The notes: generated by a model not told the origin, from the letters alone. A stretch of DNA of 64,000 bases from Symbiodinium sp. CCMP2592 (GCA_905221615.1 CAJNDT010001313.1:186001-250000), one strand, 5' to 3'; shown: positions 23,004-35,900, numbered from the stretch's first letter. Made by a program: numbers and translations.

Positions 23004-23007
23004 TTTC

Positions 23008-23085
23008 GCGGGCCTGAGCTGCTTCTCATGCAAAGCAGCCCAAAGCCTCCTGCGGGTTGAAACCGAGAGCGCAAAAGCCTTGCGG
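23008..23085 (+). CDS. Coding-like island, possible exon
   Basis: Immediately after family A copy 3 one frame reads AGLSCFSCKAAQSLLRVETE then SAKALRMT. The right terminus of the repeat (CTCAG) could supply the splice acceptor. Unassigned. Confidence 0.35.
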
Positions 23086-23282
23086 ATGACTTCACAACCA
23101 GCTCTGTCATAGCTGGGTAAAGTTCTACATGTTTAAGGGTACTTAACGCCAATGAGGAATACAAATTAAAAATTTTTAATCCTATCCCAATCATGAACTA
23201 GCCAGCTTGACACCCCTCATCCCCGTAAGCACCCGCACAAACGGCCCACTAGACTCGACCTCTCCAAGGCCCTGCAAAGCCC

Positions 23283-23392
23283 TAATGTAGGAACCTGATT
23301 AAGAATCCCTGGGCCTATAACTCCAAAATAGCAGGATTCATCTACGGAACCCTAATATAGGCCCAAGGTCTCGAAATCAGGTTTTCTACATT
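23283..23392. repeat. Palindromic element family I, copy 1
   Basis: AATGTAGGAACCTGATTAAG ... AATCAGGTTTTCTACATT with inner GGGCCTATA/TATAGGCCC. A second copy is at about 53651-53712, and one arm at 4104-4132. Confidence 0.75.
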
Positions 23393-23429
23393 ATAAACAC
23401 CACTATGAAGACTCTCTTCTGAGCCCTGT

Positions 23430-23520
23430 GATTAAGCGCGCCCAGATGATGATCCGCCATGTCGCACCTCCGGATGCCGAGATCGCCCTGGAGTGTGCCA
23501 AGGCGGGCGGGGAAGGCTTA
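23430..23520 (+). CDS. Coding-like island, possible exon
   Basis: One frame reads KRAQMMIRHVAPPDAEIALE then CAKAGGEG, GC-rich and protein-like, starting 38 bp after family I copy 1. No family recognised. Confidence 0.4.
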
Positions 23521-23914
23521 GAGTGCAGGGTATAGGTTTCAGGGTTTAGGGTTCAAGGGCGCCAGGTTGAAGGGTTGAGGAGGGGTTTATAGAGGCAGGG
23601 TCGGTTTAGGGCTTAAGGTCCAGGCTTTAGGGTTTCGGGGAGTCCAACACAGTGTAGTCTCAGGATTCACGAAGTTCCAGCTTCAGGCGTCTGGGGTTGG
23701 CGGTGTGGGTTCAGGATTTGGGGTGGTCAGGGGGTTCAATGCTGTAGTAAATCTCCAGAACCCTTTCTAGTCAGTAAGGCCCTGAGCGGTAAGCCCTCTT
23801 GGAACCCATTCTATACTAAGTTTACTAGCCCTAAACCCTCAACACTAAACTAAACCCTCAACCCTAAACTCTCAACCCTAAACCCTCAACCCTACACCCT
23901 GAACCGTGCCAGGT

Positions 23915-23982
23915 GGTGGGTCAAGACGTCTCCGTCTTGCCCATGGAGGTGAGGCGGCTGGCAACTCGGCGGGATCAGAGGT
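23915..23982 (+). CDS. Coding-like island, possible exon
   Basis: After TGCCAG the frame reads VVGQDVSVLPMEVRRLATRR then DQ, between AACCCTAAA-rich and GGGTTTAGG-rich DNA. Unassigned. Low-moderate confidence from composition only. Confidence 0.35.
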
Positions 23983-23984
23983 TT

Positions 23985-24140
23985 AGGGTTTAGGCATTAG
24001 GGTTTTAGGGTTTAGGACTTAGGGTTCAGGGTTTAGGAATTAGGGTTCAGGGTTTAGGAATTAGGCTTCAGGGTTTAGGGTTTAGGAATTAGGGTCTAGG
24101 GTTTAGTGTATGAAATTTAGGTTCAGGGTTTAGAGAGAAT
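23985..24140 (+). repeat. Degenerate TTTAGGG/TTCAGGGTTTAGGAATTAGGG tandem tract
   Basis: Units of about 21 bp alternate GGGTTCAGGGTTTAGGAATTA with TTTAGGG variants. Confidence 0.75.
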
Positions 24141-24267
24141 GCTTAGGATTGGGGGCCTTGGTAGTCTGGGGGCCTGGAGCTTAGGGTTTATAACTTTTCT
24201 AAGGCTTGCCTTCGGTTTTAGGATCGGGTTTGGATCCTCTTAGTTTAGTTTTTTTGGGGGGTTGGGA

Positions 24268-24399
24268 CTAGTTAAAGGACCATCGGACTTAGTAGCTCAG
24301 ATTATATTTAATTAAGGTAACTAGACTTAGAACTATACTTATAACTCCAATAAAGGTACTTATAACCTTACTTACTAAGTCCCATGATCCTTTAAGTAG
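24268..24399. repeat. Palindromic element family D, copy 3 (inverted)
   Basis: CTAGTTAAAGGACCATCGGACTTAG at the left and ACTAAGTCCCATGATCCTTT at the right; the centre is in opposite orientation to copies 2, 4 and 5 (AACTCCAATAAAGGTAC). Confidence 0.8.
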
Positions 24400-25011
24400 T
24401 TCCAAGGTTTACAGGGGCTCGGGGAGCTTCCCGGACTAGGAGTTCAGGGTTTAGGGTTTGTGGGGTTTAGGTTTCAGGGTTTCAGGGTTTGTGGTGGCTT
24501 AGAGGAAATTGACATTCACTCTGACAGCCTCGTGGAGTGTTTGGGACATCTCGGGAATGAGCATCGCTGATTCTGACGATGCCCATGGCCTTGTCCATGA
24601 TGTAAGCTGGCTACGTCTGCTATTTTTCGCTTGTCTTTGAATGAATGTATCATGTTTATGAAGTCTGTGCATGCTTTTTCTTGGTCGGCCGACAGAATAT
24701 GACAGCAGTCTCACAGAACGACAGGTCGACCTTACGAACGTAGAGACAAAGTGCCGGGATTGATGCCTGTTCAGTGCTCTTCTGGCGAAACGGAGGGCCA
24801 ATGATGCAGCTGATGCTGCTGACGGGTGCCCACTGTAGGCGGCTTTTGCGTTGGTTTGTCAAAGCAGACGCGCCAGCTTTATAGGGAATTGGAGTTTCCT
24901 CGACTAAAGCAAGCCCGCAGAAAGCTTCTTCATGTCGGTAAATCGGAGCTTCCAAAAGAGCCAGCGTGTATCCAACGAGTTGTTCATGATGAATAGTGTT
25001 CCGTTTATAAA
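24400..25011. other. Unassigned stretch
   Basis: TTTAGGG scraps at about 24445-24500. A 99-codon minus-strand frame (24656-24955) and neighbouring frames have ordinary composition but no recognisable domain; an eroded exon is possible. Not called as a gene. Confidence 0.4.
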
Positions 25012-25095
25012 GGGCTCCAGTTACATAAACCGTATGTTACTACTGTAACCATATATTATATTTTCCAGTAGCCTACTATTTAAGTAACTGGAGCC
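25012..25095. repeat. Palindromic element family M
   Basis: GGGCTCCAGTTACATAAA / TTTAAGTAACTGGAGCCC arms with an inner TACTACTGTAA-type palindrome. Single copy in the window. Confidence 0.75.
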
Positions 25096-25255
25096 CTGGG
25101 GGTTTTATGAGGGAGCATGGTAATCATGATTAGAGGCCTTGGAAACCCTTAGACCCTAAGGGAAGGGGGGACTGGATCCCAAGAGTAGTCCCTATAAAAT
25201 CCCGAATAACAGTCCCCATAACCCATTACCCCAATCCCTATTAAGAACCAGACTG

Positions 25256-25352
25256 TAAGCCGCTTATCGAGTGCTCAGGAGCTGGTATTGACGAATGGCG
25301 AGCCTGTCAACATCGGGCGCTCTCACCAGGCGTGTCTTTCGCTGGTAGACTG
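25256..25352 (+). CDS. Coding-like island, possible FHA-like exon
   Basis: One frame reads LSSAQELVLTNGEPVNIGRS then HQACLSLVD. The order hydrophobic strand, NG/GEP turn, V-x-I-G-R-S matches the first conserved block of forkhead-associated domains. An alternative frame is also open, so the assignment is tentative. Confidence 0.35.
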
Positions 25353-25409
25353 TTAAAGGTGCTCTGTAGGCATGTATGGGGATCTTCTACAGCTTTTGTG
25401 AGGGTAGAG

Positions 25410-25416
25410 GCATATG

Positions 25417-25501
<85 letters not shown>

Positions 25502-25568
25502 TTAGAGAGAGACATGTAGATGTATCGTTTGTTAACTGCAAACTGCATATATATATATATATATATAT

Positions 25569-25611
<43 letters not shown>

Positions 25612-25700
25612 TATTTATATCAAGATATAACATATACAGATATAATATACATATATATATATATGTGTACAAACAAATATACATAGAGAGAGAGAGAGAG
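25410..25700 (+). repeat. Compound microsatellite: (TA)n (GA)n (TA)n (ATTT)n (GA)n
   Basis: (TA)n 25414-25440, (GA)n to about 25514, (TA)n 25547-25568, (ATTT)n to about 25612, TA words, then (GA)n 25685-25701. The frames across it are repeat artefacts. Confidence 0.95.
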
Positions 25701-25701
25701 A

Positions 25702-26418
25702 CAGACAGATGTCTGCGGAGTTTGGAGATGTTTCTGAGATTCCGTGATGATTATACAGATCGTTGTGCGTAGCACCTTGTTCAGTTCATCAGTGTCAGGA
25801 GCAACACTCAAACGGGGTCTCCCGGAATTGACGCCGAAACCCAATAGCCCCAAGCCCCTAAACCTCAATCACGTTGAACGCTGAACTAGTCACACCTCCA
25901 TGACTGCCAGACGAGCAAGCTGTTGAAGCCCATGCAAGGTCCGACCGCCCCCCCCCCCTATTTCTAGGGAGTAGAATGCAGCCACACAGACACAACCGAT
26001 ACTTGTAGGTCACTGCAAGAACCTCCTGTTTAGGATACAAAGAGCCTTTAAATCGTCCTAACTTGCCTTGGGCCCTCTTCTCGTGGCACAGGCAGAGTTC
26101 TTCCAGAGGCTCCTGCCAGACGAGGAGTCGCCAGCGCTCCAAAGCTTTCGAACAGGGCTTAGGGTTTAGACTTTAGGGTATATAGGGTTTACAGGGATCC
26201 TTCCTTTACGGTTTAAGGTACGTTACCGAGAAACATCTTCATAGGGGATCCTCGTTCGGCGATTTCAGGTAGACTCCTAGCTTTGGAGCCTGGAGCCTCT
26301 GGGTGTAAGGGCTCAATTGTTCAGGTCTGGCTCTGTTCAGGGTTGAGGATCTTACTGTAGGGTGTGTTGCGGGGATTTGGGGGTTCAGGGCTTCAGGGTT
26401 TAAGGTTCGGTGTGTTTA
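25702..26418. other. Unassigned stretch
   Basis: A short TTTAGGG word at about 26160. The minus-strand frame at 25858-26142 has no recognised domain. A poly-C run lies at about 25949. Confidence 0.45.
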
Positions 26419-26479
26419 CCCAAAGTCGCCATTGTACTTCCCTTTTCTGGCTAACCAATTTTATGGTTAGGATCCTATG
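26419..26479. repeat. Left half of a family E palindromic element, cut by insertion
   Basis: CCCAAAGTCGCCATTGTACTTCCC...GGTTAGGATCCTATG follows the left arm and centre of the intact family E copy at 14521, then stops. The right arm is not adjacent; its match is 19.7 kb away at 46147-46180. The last six bases, CCTATG, recur at the start of that half. Confidence 0.75.
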
Positions 26480-26765
26480 CTCTAATTTGGTGTTACCGAT
26501 AAATCATAGCCCTCCATACGCATGCTGCTTCAAGCTGCCTACTGCTTCGATTCTGGGTGCTGCTTGGAATGTGTTAATCAGCTCTGCTATTGGGAGGAGT
26601 GTTGCATAGTCATCCTGATTGAGTGACTGTTAACTCAGCAGATCTGCAGGTTGAAAAGCAATGCTCAGGGTTCCACTACCAGTCAAAGACAGAGGGGACT
26701 AGCAGGATAATCTCCCAATGCAAGTAAACCCTCAATCTCATGTCGGACAGCAGGAAGGATTTCTT

Positions 26766-26979
26766 TCACTCGCGCTTCCTCTTGTTCGATGGCTTCATTG
26801 CTTCCATCACCCACCGGTGCACCATGAACCATGCCTGCAGCTGACTCCTCTGGCGGGCCACTTGCATTGCAATCGATGTCAAAGATTCATTCAGCTGATC
26901 GACCGGCAAAACGGGATTGTAAGATGCAGATGTAGAGGCCCTCAGCTGAGCAAGTTTATGCTCAAAACGGAATGGAAAG
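26766..26979 (-). CDS. Last exon: FPFRFEHKLAQLRAST ... NKRKRE stop
   Basis: Acceptor CTCTCAG; the frame reads FEHKLAQLRASTSASYNPVL then QLNESLTSIAMQVARQRSQL and WVMEAMKPSNKRKRE with TGA at 26766. The basic C-terminus could be a nuclear signal. No polyadenylation signal is evident in the 286 bp to the element end. Confidence 0.55.
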
Positions 26980-29900
26980 CTGAGAGAGAATGAAACATCA
27001 GGTAAGGACAAAAACCTGGTCTAATTGGGGCTCCCTCATTCAACAATCATGCACCGACTCTGCATCGAGGTTGCTTGTTGTCATGAGTCAAGCCCGCCGG
27101 CAGGCGAGCTTGAAAGTGCGGAAGCGTCTTTGTGCGATGCTGCACATGCGTCACCACGATCTCGGAAGGCATGGCAAACTTGTCCTTCAAGAACTGCGGG
27201 ATCGCCACAGCATTCGAGATGCTCCTTCTGCTTTCCCCCTCCTGCTCGGCATTCTCCGCTGGCGGAGCTGGTGGCTGCTCAACTTGGGCATTGTCCTGCA
27301 TGTGACAGGAATCAAAATCGGAGGAGGGAGTACCACGGTTTTTTGTGAATCTCCAGCTGGTTATGATGGCAAGGTGCAGCAATCAAATCCAACTGCCGAA
27401 ACAACACATCAACCCTTTCGGTTCCTTAGTGGCTGAAACCCAATGTGAACTGGAAGTGGGAGGTTCCAGGCGTTTGAGAACTGTGCAGAACTGTTTCAAG
27501 GAATGCTCCAGGGTGCATGGGGGTTGCAAAAGAAAGGCCTGGTCGTCAGGAGAAGCATTCTGCTCCATTTCTCGGACGGCGGCAGCTGCAGCCTTCATCA
27601 CTTCGTCGCCATCATCTGGCAGCATCTCCTGTTTGGGCATTGCCACATGAAGCACCGTTTCTACATTACAACACCTTGACAGCAATGTCGGTCCTCTTCT
27701 CCCTCTGCCTGCTCTTTGTCTTCCTCGTCAGCGTTGTCATCCGTTTTTCTCTTTCGCCTCTTCTCATCCATCATCTGCAGTGTGGCCAAGATCTCTGTGA
27801 TTCTCTCCTCGGGGATGGCCTCCTTCAACGACGGCTTGTCCATCAGTGCCTTGATCTTGGCACTCTTCGTGGCATTCTTGCGGCAGGAGATGTCCTCGAT
27901 CTTCAGCATCTTGGACAAGGAGTCGTTGGTGACTTTGAGGATCTCGCCGGTTAGGATCAAGTCCAACGAAAGGCTTCGACCTGCCACACCCCGCCGAAGG
28001 ATGCAGCAGCTCCCAATCTTCGTGGCAAGAGAGCCTTCCAACCAATGCGTGGTGTACTGGAAGACTTGAACCTGCAATCTCTTCCGATCATGCAGATGGG
28101 AATCTTCTAGAGGCAGACAAAAGAAATCTCACTAAATTAGCACCCAGCAATCCTTCTCGAAGTCAAGCAGAATCTCACGGATGAGCGGCCTTGCTGGTTA
28201 GGTGCAGATCGGTTACTGGAGGCAAGACTTGTCATTGTCTGCAAGCCTGACTGACTACCACTTGCTGCTAGGATGCTTCTTGGCAGCGAAGACGAGTGCT
28301 TTCACATGATCACCAGCATTCAGCGGATCATCGATCTTGAAGCTGTGCCCTTGGCCAGCCACGGCGGTTTCATCCACCGCTTCGGGCGGCAATGGGCCCG
28401 CAAAAAACATGTGAATCTCTGCCATCTGCAAAGCCTCACGTCTGGCACGAATGTTATGCTGACAAGGAATAAAAACAATTCACATTTTAGGTTTGCTTTC
28501 TTGAAGTAAAGTTGCGTAGAGCAGGCCGGGCGTGCTGCCGACCGCCAAGAGCCACTGGCCATCAACCAGCAAGAGGCGTCCTGGGGCAACCAGGTTGGGC
28601 ACCCACGTCTTGGATGCCATCTCCTCCATGCACACACCGTTCCTTCGGATGTGCCAGGCTCTATGATATGCTAGGACCAGTGTGCTCAACTCGAATGTTT
28701 TTCTATTAGAAGCAGCCGAGTGCATGCCGAGCATCTTCTTGCCCAGCAGAAAAGCTTGCATGAGATTGAGGTTCATTCTTGTGTGGGCATGAGCGGAGGT
28801 GCTGCCAAACTTCTTGAGGATGTCGTCAAGTCGGAAATGCGGACCTTTGGAAATCGCTGCTTGAAGTTGTAGTCGTACAGCGGTTGGCGTGCGTATGCTT
28901 AGGCTGCGAACCAGAATACGTCTACCGAAAAAACGCATCAACGGCGACCGTCGCATTGACATATTGTTTAGGGTCTTCTTTGCACGTACAGGAAATTTGT
29001 GCTTTATTATTAGTGTTCTGCCTGCCTCGTGCCTGGTCTAGACATAAACAGCCTGACATTGCTTAATGTGTCTCTTGCTCTCTCACATCTTGCTTCAGCG
29101 TCCTTGCTGAAGAAGCGTTATTTTCTCGTTCTCCTGGGGTTTCCTTGGTTGTTTTGCTTGCGTATTTCTGCTCGGGTTTTGCTCAAGCCTCTGCGGTTGT
29201 CTTTTTCCTCAGTGTAGTGTAGTGCCCAATGCCGTATTTTGCTTGTTCCTCTCTCTGCCCCTCTGCGTTTTCTATCTGCTGCGTTGGTGGCATCACATCT
29301 GCTACTTGGTTTGATTTGTTGAAGGGGTGTCTCTTTGCTCAATATGAACATTCCCTGTCCAGACTGTCTCTCTGAAAATGCATTGTGCTGTGTACGAGAT
29401 GGATCAGCCGAGGTGCTGTTGATGTAAGAATCAGCTCTCCAAACATTCGGCTTTATGGCCCTGATTTCGTTTCCCTCGAAATCTTCCGGAGAGAGACTGA
29501 TAGCTTCTGCGGTCTTCTCGCCTTGGCAGACTTTGTTGGCCACGGCACGAATGCCGAGGCACTGAACATTGGGCACACTGGAAGAGTTGGCTTTCGTGGC
29601 TCGCTTGATGCTGTCCTCCATGTGGTTGAAGCATTGCTCAACGTTGCAGGAACTGCCGAGGCGTGGGAACCAAGCCCTCAGGAGGGACTGCGTGGCGGAG
29701 TTGAGGACCCAGCCCTCTTTCTCAAAGACACTCATCACCTCTCTGTAGTACACGAACCGTGTGTGGGGGCAGGATGATCGCATGAGGTGATGAAGCTTCA
29801 GGCTGTTCTCAGCCTCGACCACCAAACTCCACTCCATCTGCATGGCCCGCAGGATAGCGTTCTTCACATCCTGCTCTGCAGAGCCTCCGTCACACTCTGC

Positions 29901-32900
29901 CAGCAAGGCGGCTGCTTGGTGGGGCGAGCTTTGAAGATAGACTTTGTACTGCCTAAGTTCCATCAAAGCAGAAAGCCCTGCGTGAATGTGATCGAAGAAG
30001 AGCTCCTCTTGCTCTGCTGATCGTCTCTTCTTCACCTGCAGCACCTCGGATGCTGTCCCACAGGCCTTAAGCTTTGTGGTCTCAGGCATTGCACTCCGGA
30101 AGGAGAAAACAAATAGAAGAAATGTGCCCTCCAACAAATCACAAAACTCGCTTAGATCTTACTATACTTGTTTCTCTTGAGAGTGTTTTGAAGCCGGGTC
30201 AGGGATGTGAGTCCTGGTGTCTGTAAACATAGCACTAGCCGACAAGATATCTACTGGCACAACATGCTTGCGGATTAGGCCGCGATTAAGACCCGTGCGG
30301 ATTTGCCGCCTATAACAAACTCCGGATTCTGTAAACAATTCCTTTTTTAATGGCTCAGCCAATTACGTGAGTATTACAAGTGAGCGGCTATGCCGCAGCA
30401 GACAGGCAGAAGAAAGTAAAGTCGCGGTTTAGCCGCGGCTGGGGTGTTGACAAAATTAGGCGAGCATTGCTGGGTGGGGCGTGGTTTTTAACAAGTTCCT
30501 AGCTGATGTCACGTCTTATTCGAACTTAGTGAATTTAAAAAACCCTTGGCTTTTACTCACAATGGCCAAATGAATGCTTAGATTCAACCCCCCTCTGAAT
30601 GATTGCTTCCCCTCCAGGATGCACGGTCTGGTCAGCACTTGGCAATATTTACTACAAAAAGTATATGCTAGTTGAGAATTGTTTACTTCAGACTTCACAT
30701 CCCTTAGAGTTACAACAGTTCAAATTGTGTTTACCACCTCACACCCTTGCCCTTGGAAACCGCCCTCTTCAACCATGCCTTGATGAATCTAATGAGTACT
30801 TTAAGCCTTCCCTGTAAGCACTGGTTGCTGAGTGCTGTACCCCAAGGGATGATCTACCCTTGCTTCCCCCCTGTTCCCAAGCAGACGAGCAGCTTTCACT
30901 TTGATTGGAGGTAGTATAGCCGTACAGTGTTTAGGGGTTTGTCAAGATTCTTGAAGTAATGGACTACACCCGCGGCTATTCCGCGACTAAGTTGCACAGT
31001 GAACAAAAGTCATCAGTGTAGGAAACAGATTTTCGACTCTATTATGACTATGCTTGATTAGCTTTGACTGCACACACATCTACCGCATATATTGCACTTG
31101 AAACGTGGACACCGAGCGGCAGTGCGACCCTCGCTGTCCTGGGCCGGCGCGAGATCCGAGGAGATGCCCAGGTTCTCAAGGGCCACTTCGCCAAAGGTGA
31201 CTCTCATGAGCCTGTCGTACTTCAGGTCGTACTGCGGGCCACACACGAACAGCGTCTGCTTCTGCAGAGCATCAAGCTGTTTGGAGTGCCGTTCCTGATC
31301 GTGCGAATATTGCAGCAACAGACACTACATGCACATACAGTTGGACGTTGCAGGACTGCAGCTTAGATACCAGCCAGAGACACGTGTCTGTGAACGGCTC
31401 CGACATGCACGAGACACTCTTGAACAGGGCGGCACAGGATTCATCCAGCAATGCCTCCATGCACCGTGGACCGGATAAGACATGCGTCAGAAACTGGGTC
31501 CTCTGGCCTTGAGGCACAAGTCGACAATCTTGTCGTACATACCCGTGGCCGTCTTTGTGCTCGGGGCTGCAGCCATTGCGTAGGGGTTCTTTCCTTCCTG
31601 AAGTGCAGAGTGCTAGAGGCCAAATTCCTTACTGCATGCAGCGAGCTTCTCTGCTGGGTTCCCTACCTCAAGACATGCCCACATCACCACCAAGAGCTGA
31701 GCAGAATAGTAGCATCGGAAGTTTTGACTGCAGAACCCCCAGCTGCACCATCTCCCTTGCTCGTAAATTGAACCTGTTCTCCTTGCAGGAACAGCAAACC
31801 GGAATGTCTGGGGATATGGACTGGGGCAAGGCAAGTCCTGCTCATCTTCTGCAGCACCTCTACCACTCGGGCAAAGTTCAAGTCTGCATCGTCCGAAGGC
31901 TTCCAGCCCTGCCTTTGTGTGCAATGATAATTTCACGAATGTTTTCTACCGATTCCAACTAAGATGCTCAGTGAAGCAAAGGCACTCGTGCAAGATGTGC
32001 TCGCTGAACATCTGCATGAGGACATCGTCCTTCTTAGCCTTGCGAAGCAGGTAGTAGTCAAATCACCACTAAACTCTTGCAACCACCACCACTGTCTTTC
32101 CGCGGATGCCACCACACAACAGACTAGTTAAGGAACAGCCGGGGTGCGATCTGCAGGTATCTCCTGCAGGCCTCCATCCATGTATTTCCCACCGCGTGTG
32201 TTGCCCAAGGCGATTTTTTGGCTTTCATCAGCCAGCTTGTGAGCATCTGCATGCCTTGGTGTCAACGTCGGCGCTTAGTCCTAAATCCGAAGCCTCGGCC
32301 CCCTTGCTGTCGGGACTCGCCGCACTCCAGGCGTGGCATGCAGAAAGCGGAGGAAGTGGGTCTGCAGCTTGTGCCTCAGCCACAAGATTTCATGTGGTTC
32401 TTACCAACGACACAGATTGCAGCTGCTGCCGGTTTTACTGCCTGCAAAGTGGCGTCTCGTCCCGGCAGAAACCGACCGGCAAGTCGAGAGAAGCCAGAAA
32501 CTGCCAGGCACAGAAGAGAGGTCCGCCCTCGTCCGGGTGGAGCGTTACCCGGACCCCCGAGTCCGCTTCGCTGCCGTCCTGGTCCGGCGAGCACACCCAC
32601 TCAGCGATGCCGGTGTCGTAGTTGAAGAGAAAAGCACGGTTGCCGTACATCTCCCGAGTCTGATGCTTTTCGGCATCTGGTGCCCGGTAAGAGACAGGAA
32701 GTGGAGCAAGTTCCAAGTCGAGAAGGTCCAAGCTGTGTAGCACAGCTCGCATGTGTTCTCTGCTCTCCTGCCTCAACCGACCAACGGCACGAGGCCTTGG
32801 TGTCAGAGCTGGCTTTGATACATACAGCAGACTTTGCGAAGAACCTGATGCTCCAAGCCGAGGCACATCTTGGTGGCGGCTGAAGCATCCTGTTGGAGCA

Positions 32901-35900
32901 TCTTGTCAGCCAGGGACTGCAGTTCCTCCTGTTTTTGGCCGCTGCTGGCAGTGACTGGCAGCAAGTCGGACAGTCTCTGGACTGTCCAAGCGATTGCATA
33001 GTGACCGATGCCTAAGATTGGCTGCCAAACCTAAGCTGATCTGAATCGAAACATACACTGGGAGACAGATTCCTGCGAGTTCGTACAGACAAGTTCAGTT
33101 GCCCAGCAGCATCCATGCGAGCTTTCGGGGAAGCATCGCACAGGAAAGCAATGCCTTTGACCGGCTGCTTGGCCAATTCCTCAATCTGCTCAACAACAAA
33201 AACTGATGTGCAGTGCGTAAGGACTGTTCCTAAGTCTTACCTGAACCACACGGGTGGCAAGAATCTTCGTGCACCACTGAGGCTGCCTTCCTCAGGTACC
33301 GGTAGCTGAAGTCACTCGACAGCCTCACCGGAAAGGCTTACGAATGTGTGGGTTAGTAGTGTGTTGCTAAATGCACTGCTTGCCTGTGCGGGTGGGTTGG
33401 GACGAACTCGCTCAGCCCCAAGTCTTTCAGGGTTCCGTCGTCGGAAGCCGTTGCAAAACCACTTTGTCTGGCCAGAAAGCGCTGCAGCGAAACGACGTGC
33501 TTTGGCTTTGCCTCTTTCTTTAAGGCGCGACCGTCCCTTGGCTTTTCTTCGAGCAAAACACACAGACACACAAACAATCCTTGTCATGAGCGAAGTGGCA
33601 CTTTGCAGGGGTGGAACTCGTCCTTGCTGCTCGGCATGGGCATTTCTGGGACCAGCCGCTGTTGCAGGTGTGCTTCTGCAAACTGAGCAAGCAAGTGCAG
33701 AAGCCGTGTCTGCAGCCGTCCGGAAGGAACTCTGCCCTGCAGTTGTCCCAGGACAGTCATTTCTCACGTTGAACGATGCTTTGGCTTTCAAAACAGAGGC
33801 CGGAACATCGCAACAGGGTTCTTTGAAACTCGGTCGCATGATGAAGCAGACGGCTGTCGACAGCCGCACACCTGTCGCATCTGCAAATGTTTCTACTCAA
33901 GCACACAGGCAGCATGTGGGCCTGCGTTGAAGTCCTGCTGGGCCGGCGAGGCAAGCTTGAACCTCTGCCACCTAGGCCAAGAAGCAATCTGACAAACCCC
34001 GGGAGGCTCTCAGTTGCAATTTCCGCTGCCTCGGTAGCCAGTCCACAAACTTGAGGAAGGTCTCCCAGGATGCTAGATCCACATCGTGGCCAACACACTT
34101 CAACTTGCCTTGTTCATTGCCACATTTCTTTCCACCGGCTGGGACAAGCAAGCTTCAAAGCACAGTCACAGACTTCCAGCCGAGCAGCAAGCCGCGACGT
34201 TGGGCAGAAGGTTCAGCTGCATGTCGGGCGGGCAGGCGCTGGCAAGCAGCGTCTCGAGGGATTTCTCTGCAGCTTTCTGCAGATCTTCTTTGCAAGAGCG
34301 AATCTGTAGAACACAGGTTGCCTTGGCATATCACAAAGCAGCAACCCGGGTTTTGGGGCACAGCAAGTACTCGTGAGAAACACAGCTTGCGAACCGCGTT
34401 GCTGCAAACAGACATCCAGGCAAGGTGAAAGCGTCGCAAGGAAGCTTCACTTTCTGGGACTGCACGTCTACCTGCCTGCCCTTGTACCCTAGCTTCCGGA
34501 TGATGTGCACATCCAGGTTTATTCGCCAAGCCATTGCAATCTCGCATGTCAAATTGTCCCGCCTGCCATATTGGTGGGCACAGCATGCACGTGGCGGGTT
34601 TGGGTTGCTTCACTGATGCAGACAAGGTGCAGCTTGGTGTACCAGTTTGTGAAAGCTTGCTTCCTCCGAAACAGTTTCCAGACTGTGCTTGCCCGGAAGT
34701 AGTGCTTGTAGCCCTCGGAGCTCACATCTCCCTCAGCCTGCGGGTGCTGGCCAGGAAACTGCCAACAGACACCAAGCAAGCAGATGCCAAGCACTCACTT
34801 CAAGTCCCTTTCCTGGCCTTGAGGACCTCAAAAACGCCGGCAGTCCCGGCTTGGGTCTGCAAGAAGAGTGTCTTCGTAGGCGTGTACTCCATCCGCTCCG
34901 TGGAGTCAGCTGCCGGAGGCTCCAAATCGGCGTCGTCCAAAGCCACAATCTGCTGTGGCTCCTCGGGAGCTACAGCAGTTGCGTGAAGTCGAGGCCTCAA
35001 AGGCAAGCCTGCAGACGCTGCCGCTTGACGGCAGTCATCCAGAAGTGCCTGGCCAGGGGAGGGTTGCAGAAAAACGATATCCAATGTAGGCAAAAGACTG
35101 ACCCGCCTCCCAGTCGGACATCACTATTTGCTTCTCTGCTGCTACCGGCAGATTCTGCAGACTCTTCCTATCCACAAAAGCAATCTTCTGGAGGAAGAGC
35201 TCTTTGGACTTGCGGATATCCGCATCTGTACTCAGCCTCACAGAGGTACGCAGGATGCAAAGACTGGGCTTTCTTTTTCACCCGAAGCAGCACGCTAAAG
35301 CGAAGCAGCACGTTGAACTGCAACTGAGGAGCTGCCGGTGCTCCTCCAGCTTCTTCTGGAGCCAGGGTCGCAGGTCCGCCTGCAAATGACAGTGCTGCTT
35401 GTGGTTTCGTGCACATCAGGGTGCCGCTTCGCGCGGCCAGAGTTCTGCTTGAGACCTGCTGCGTTGGCCACGTGCGCGCACGTGGCCGGTGTCGTAGTGT
35501 TGAAGCAGCACGCTAACCCTACTCGTCCATCCTGCTCGTTAAATGAGCAGGTTCCCAACCTGCTTAAAAATCACGCACGTTGCGCCAAAGCCTATTTTTA
35601 GGGTTCTTCAGCCGGGGCTCAATAAAGCTACAGAAGCAGCAGTGGCATTGCTCATTTTTCCCTTAGGGATTGTTTAGGGGCGGGCCAAGGAAGCTGAAGA
35701 AACAGCAATAGGACTGCTCATTTTTCATTTTTTCTTATGGGGGAGTTCACGGAAGCTGGAGAAACAGTTGACCTCCTGCTTCACTGCTGGCTTGGCTTCA
35801 TCCTTTTTTCTTGTCATCACCATTCTTCGGAGCTGCCTCCTCATAGGCAGTTCCTGCCAACACATAGATATCATTTATATTGTTGTACATTATAGCTCTA

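Noticed and set aside
26919-27436. Plus-strand frames over the last exons of the minus-strand gene
   Set aside because: The minus-strand exons have acceptors, phase agreement and a sensible C-terminus; the plus frames do not.
32106-32740. Plus-strand frames of 135-171 codons
   Set aside because: Minus-strand exons with splice sites explain this stretch better; the plus-strand translations show no domain.
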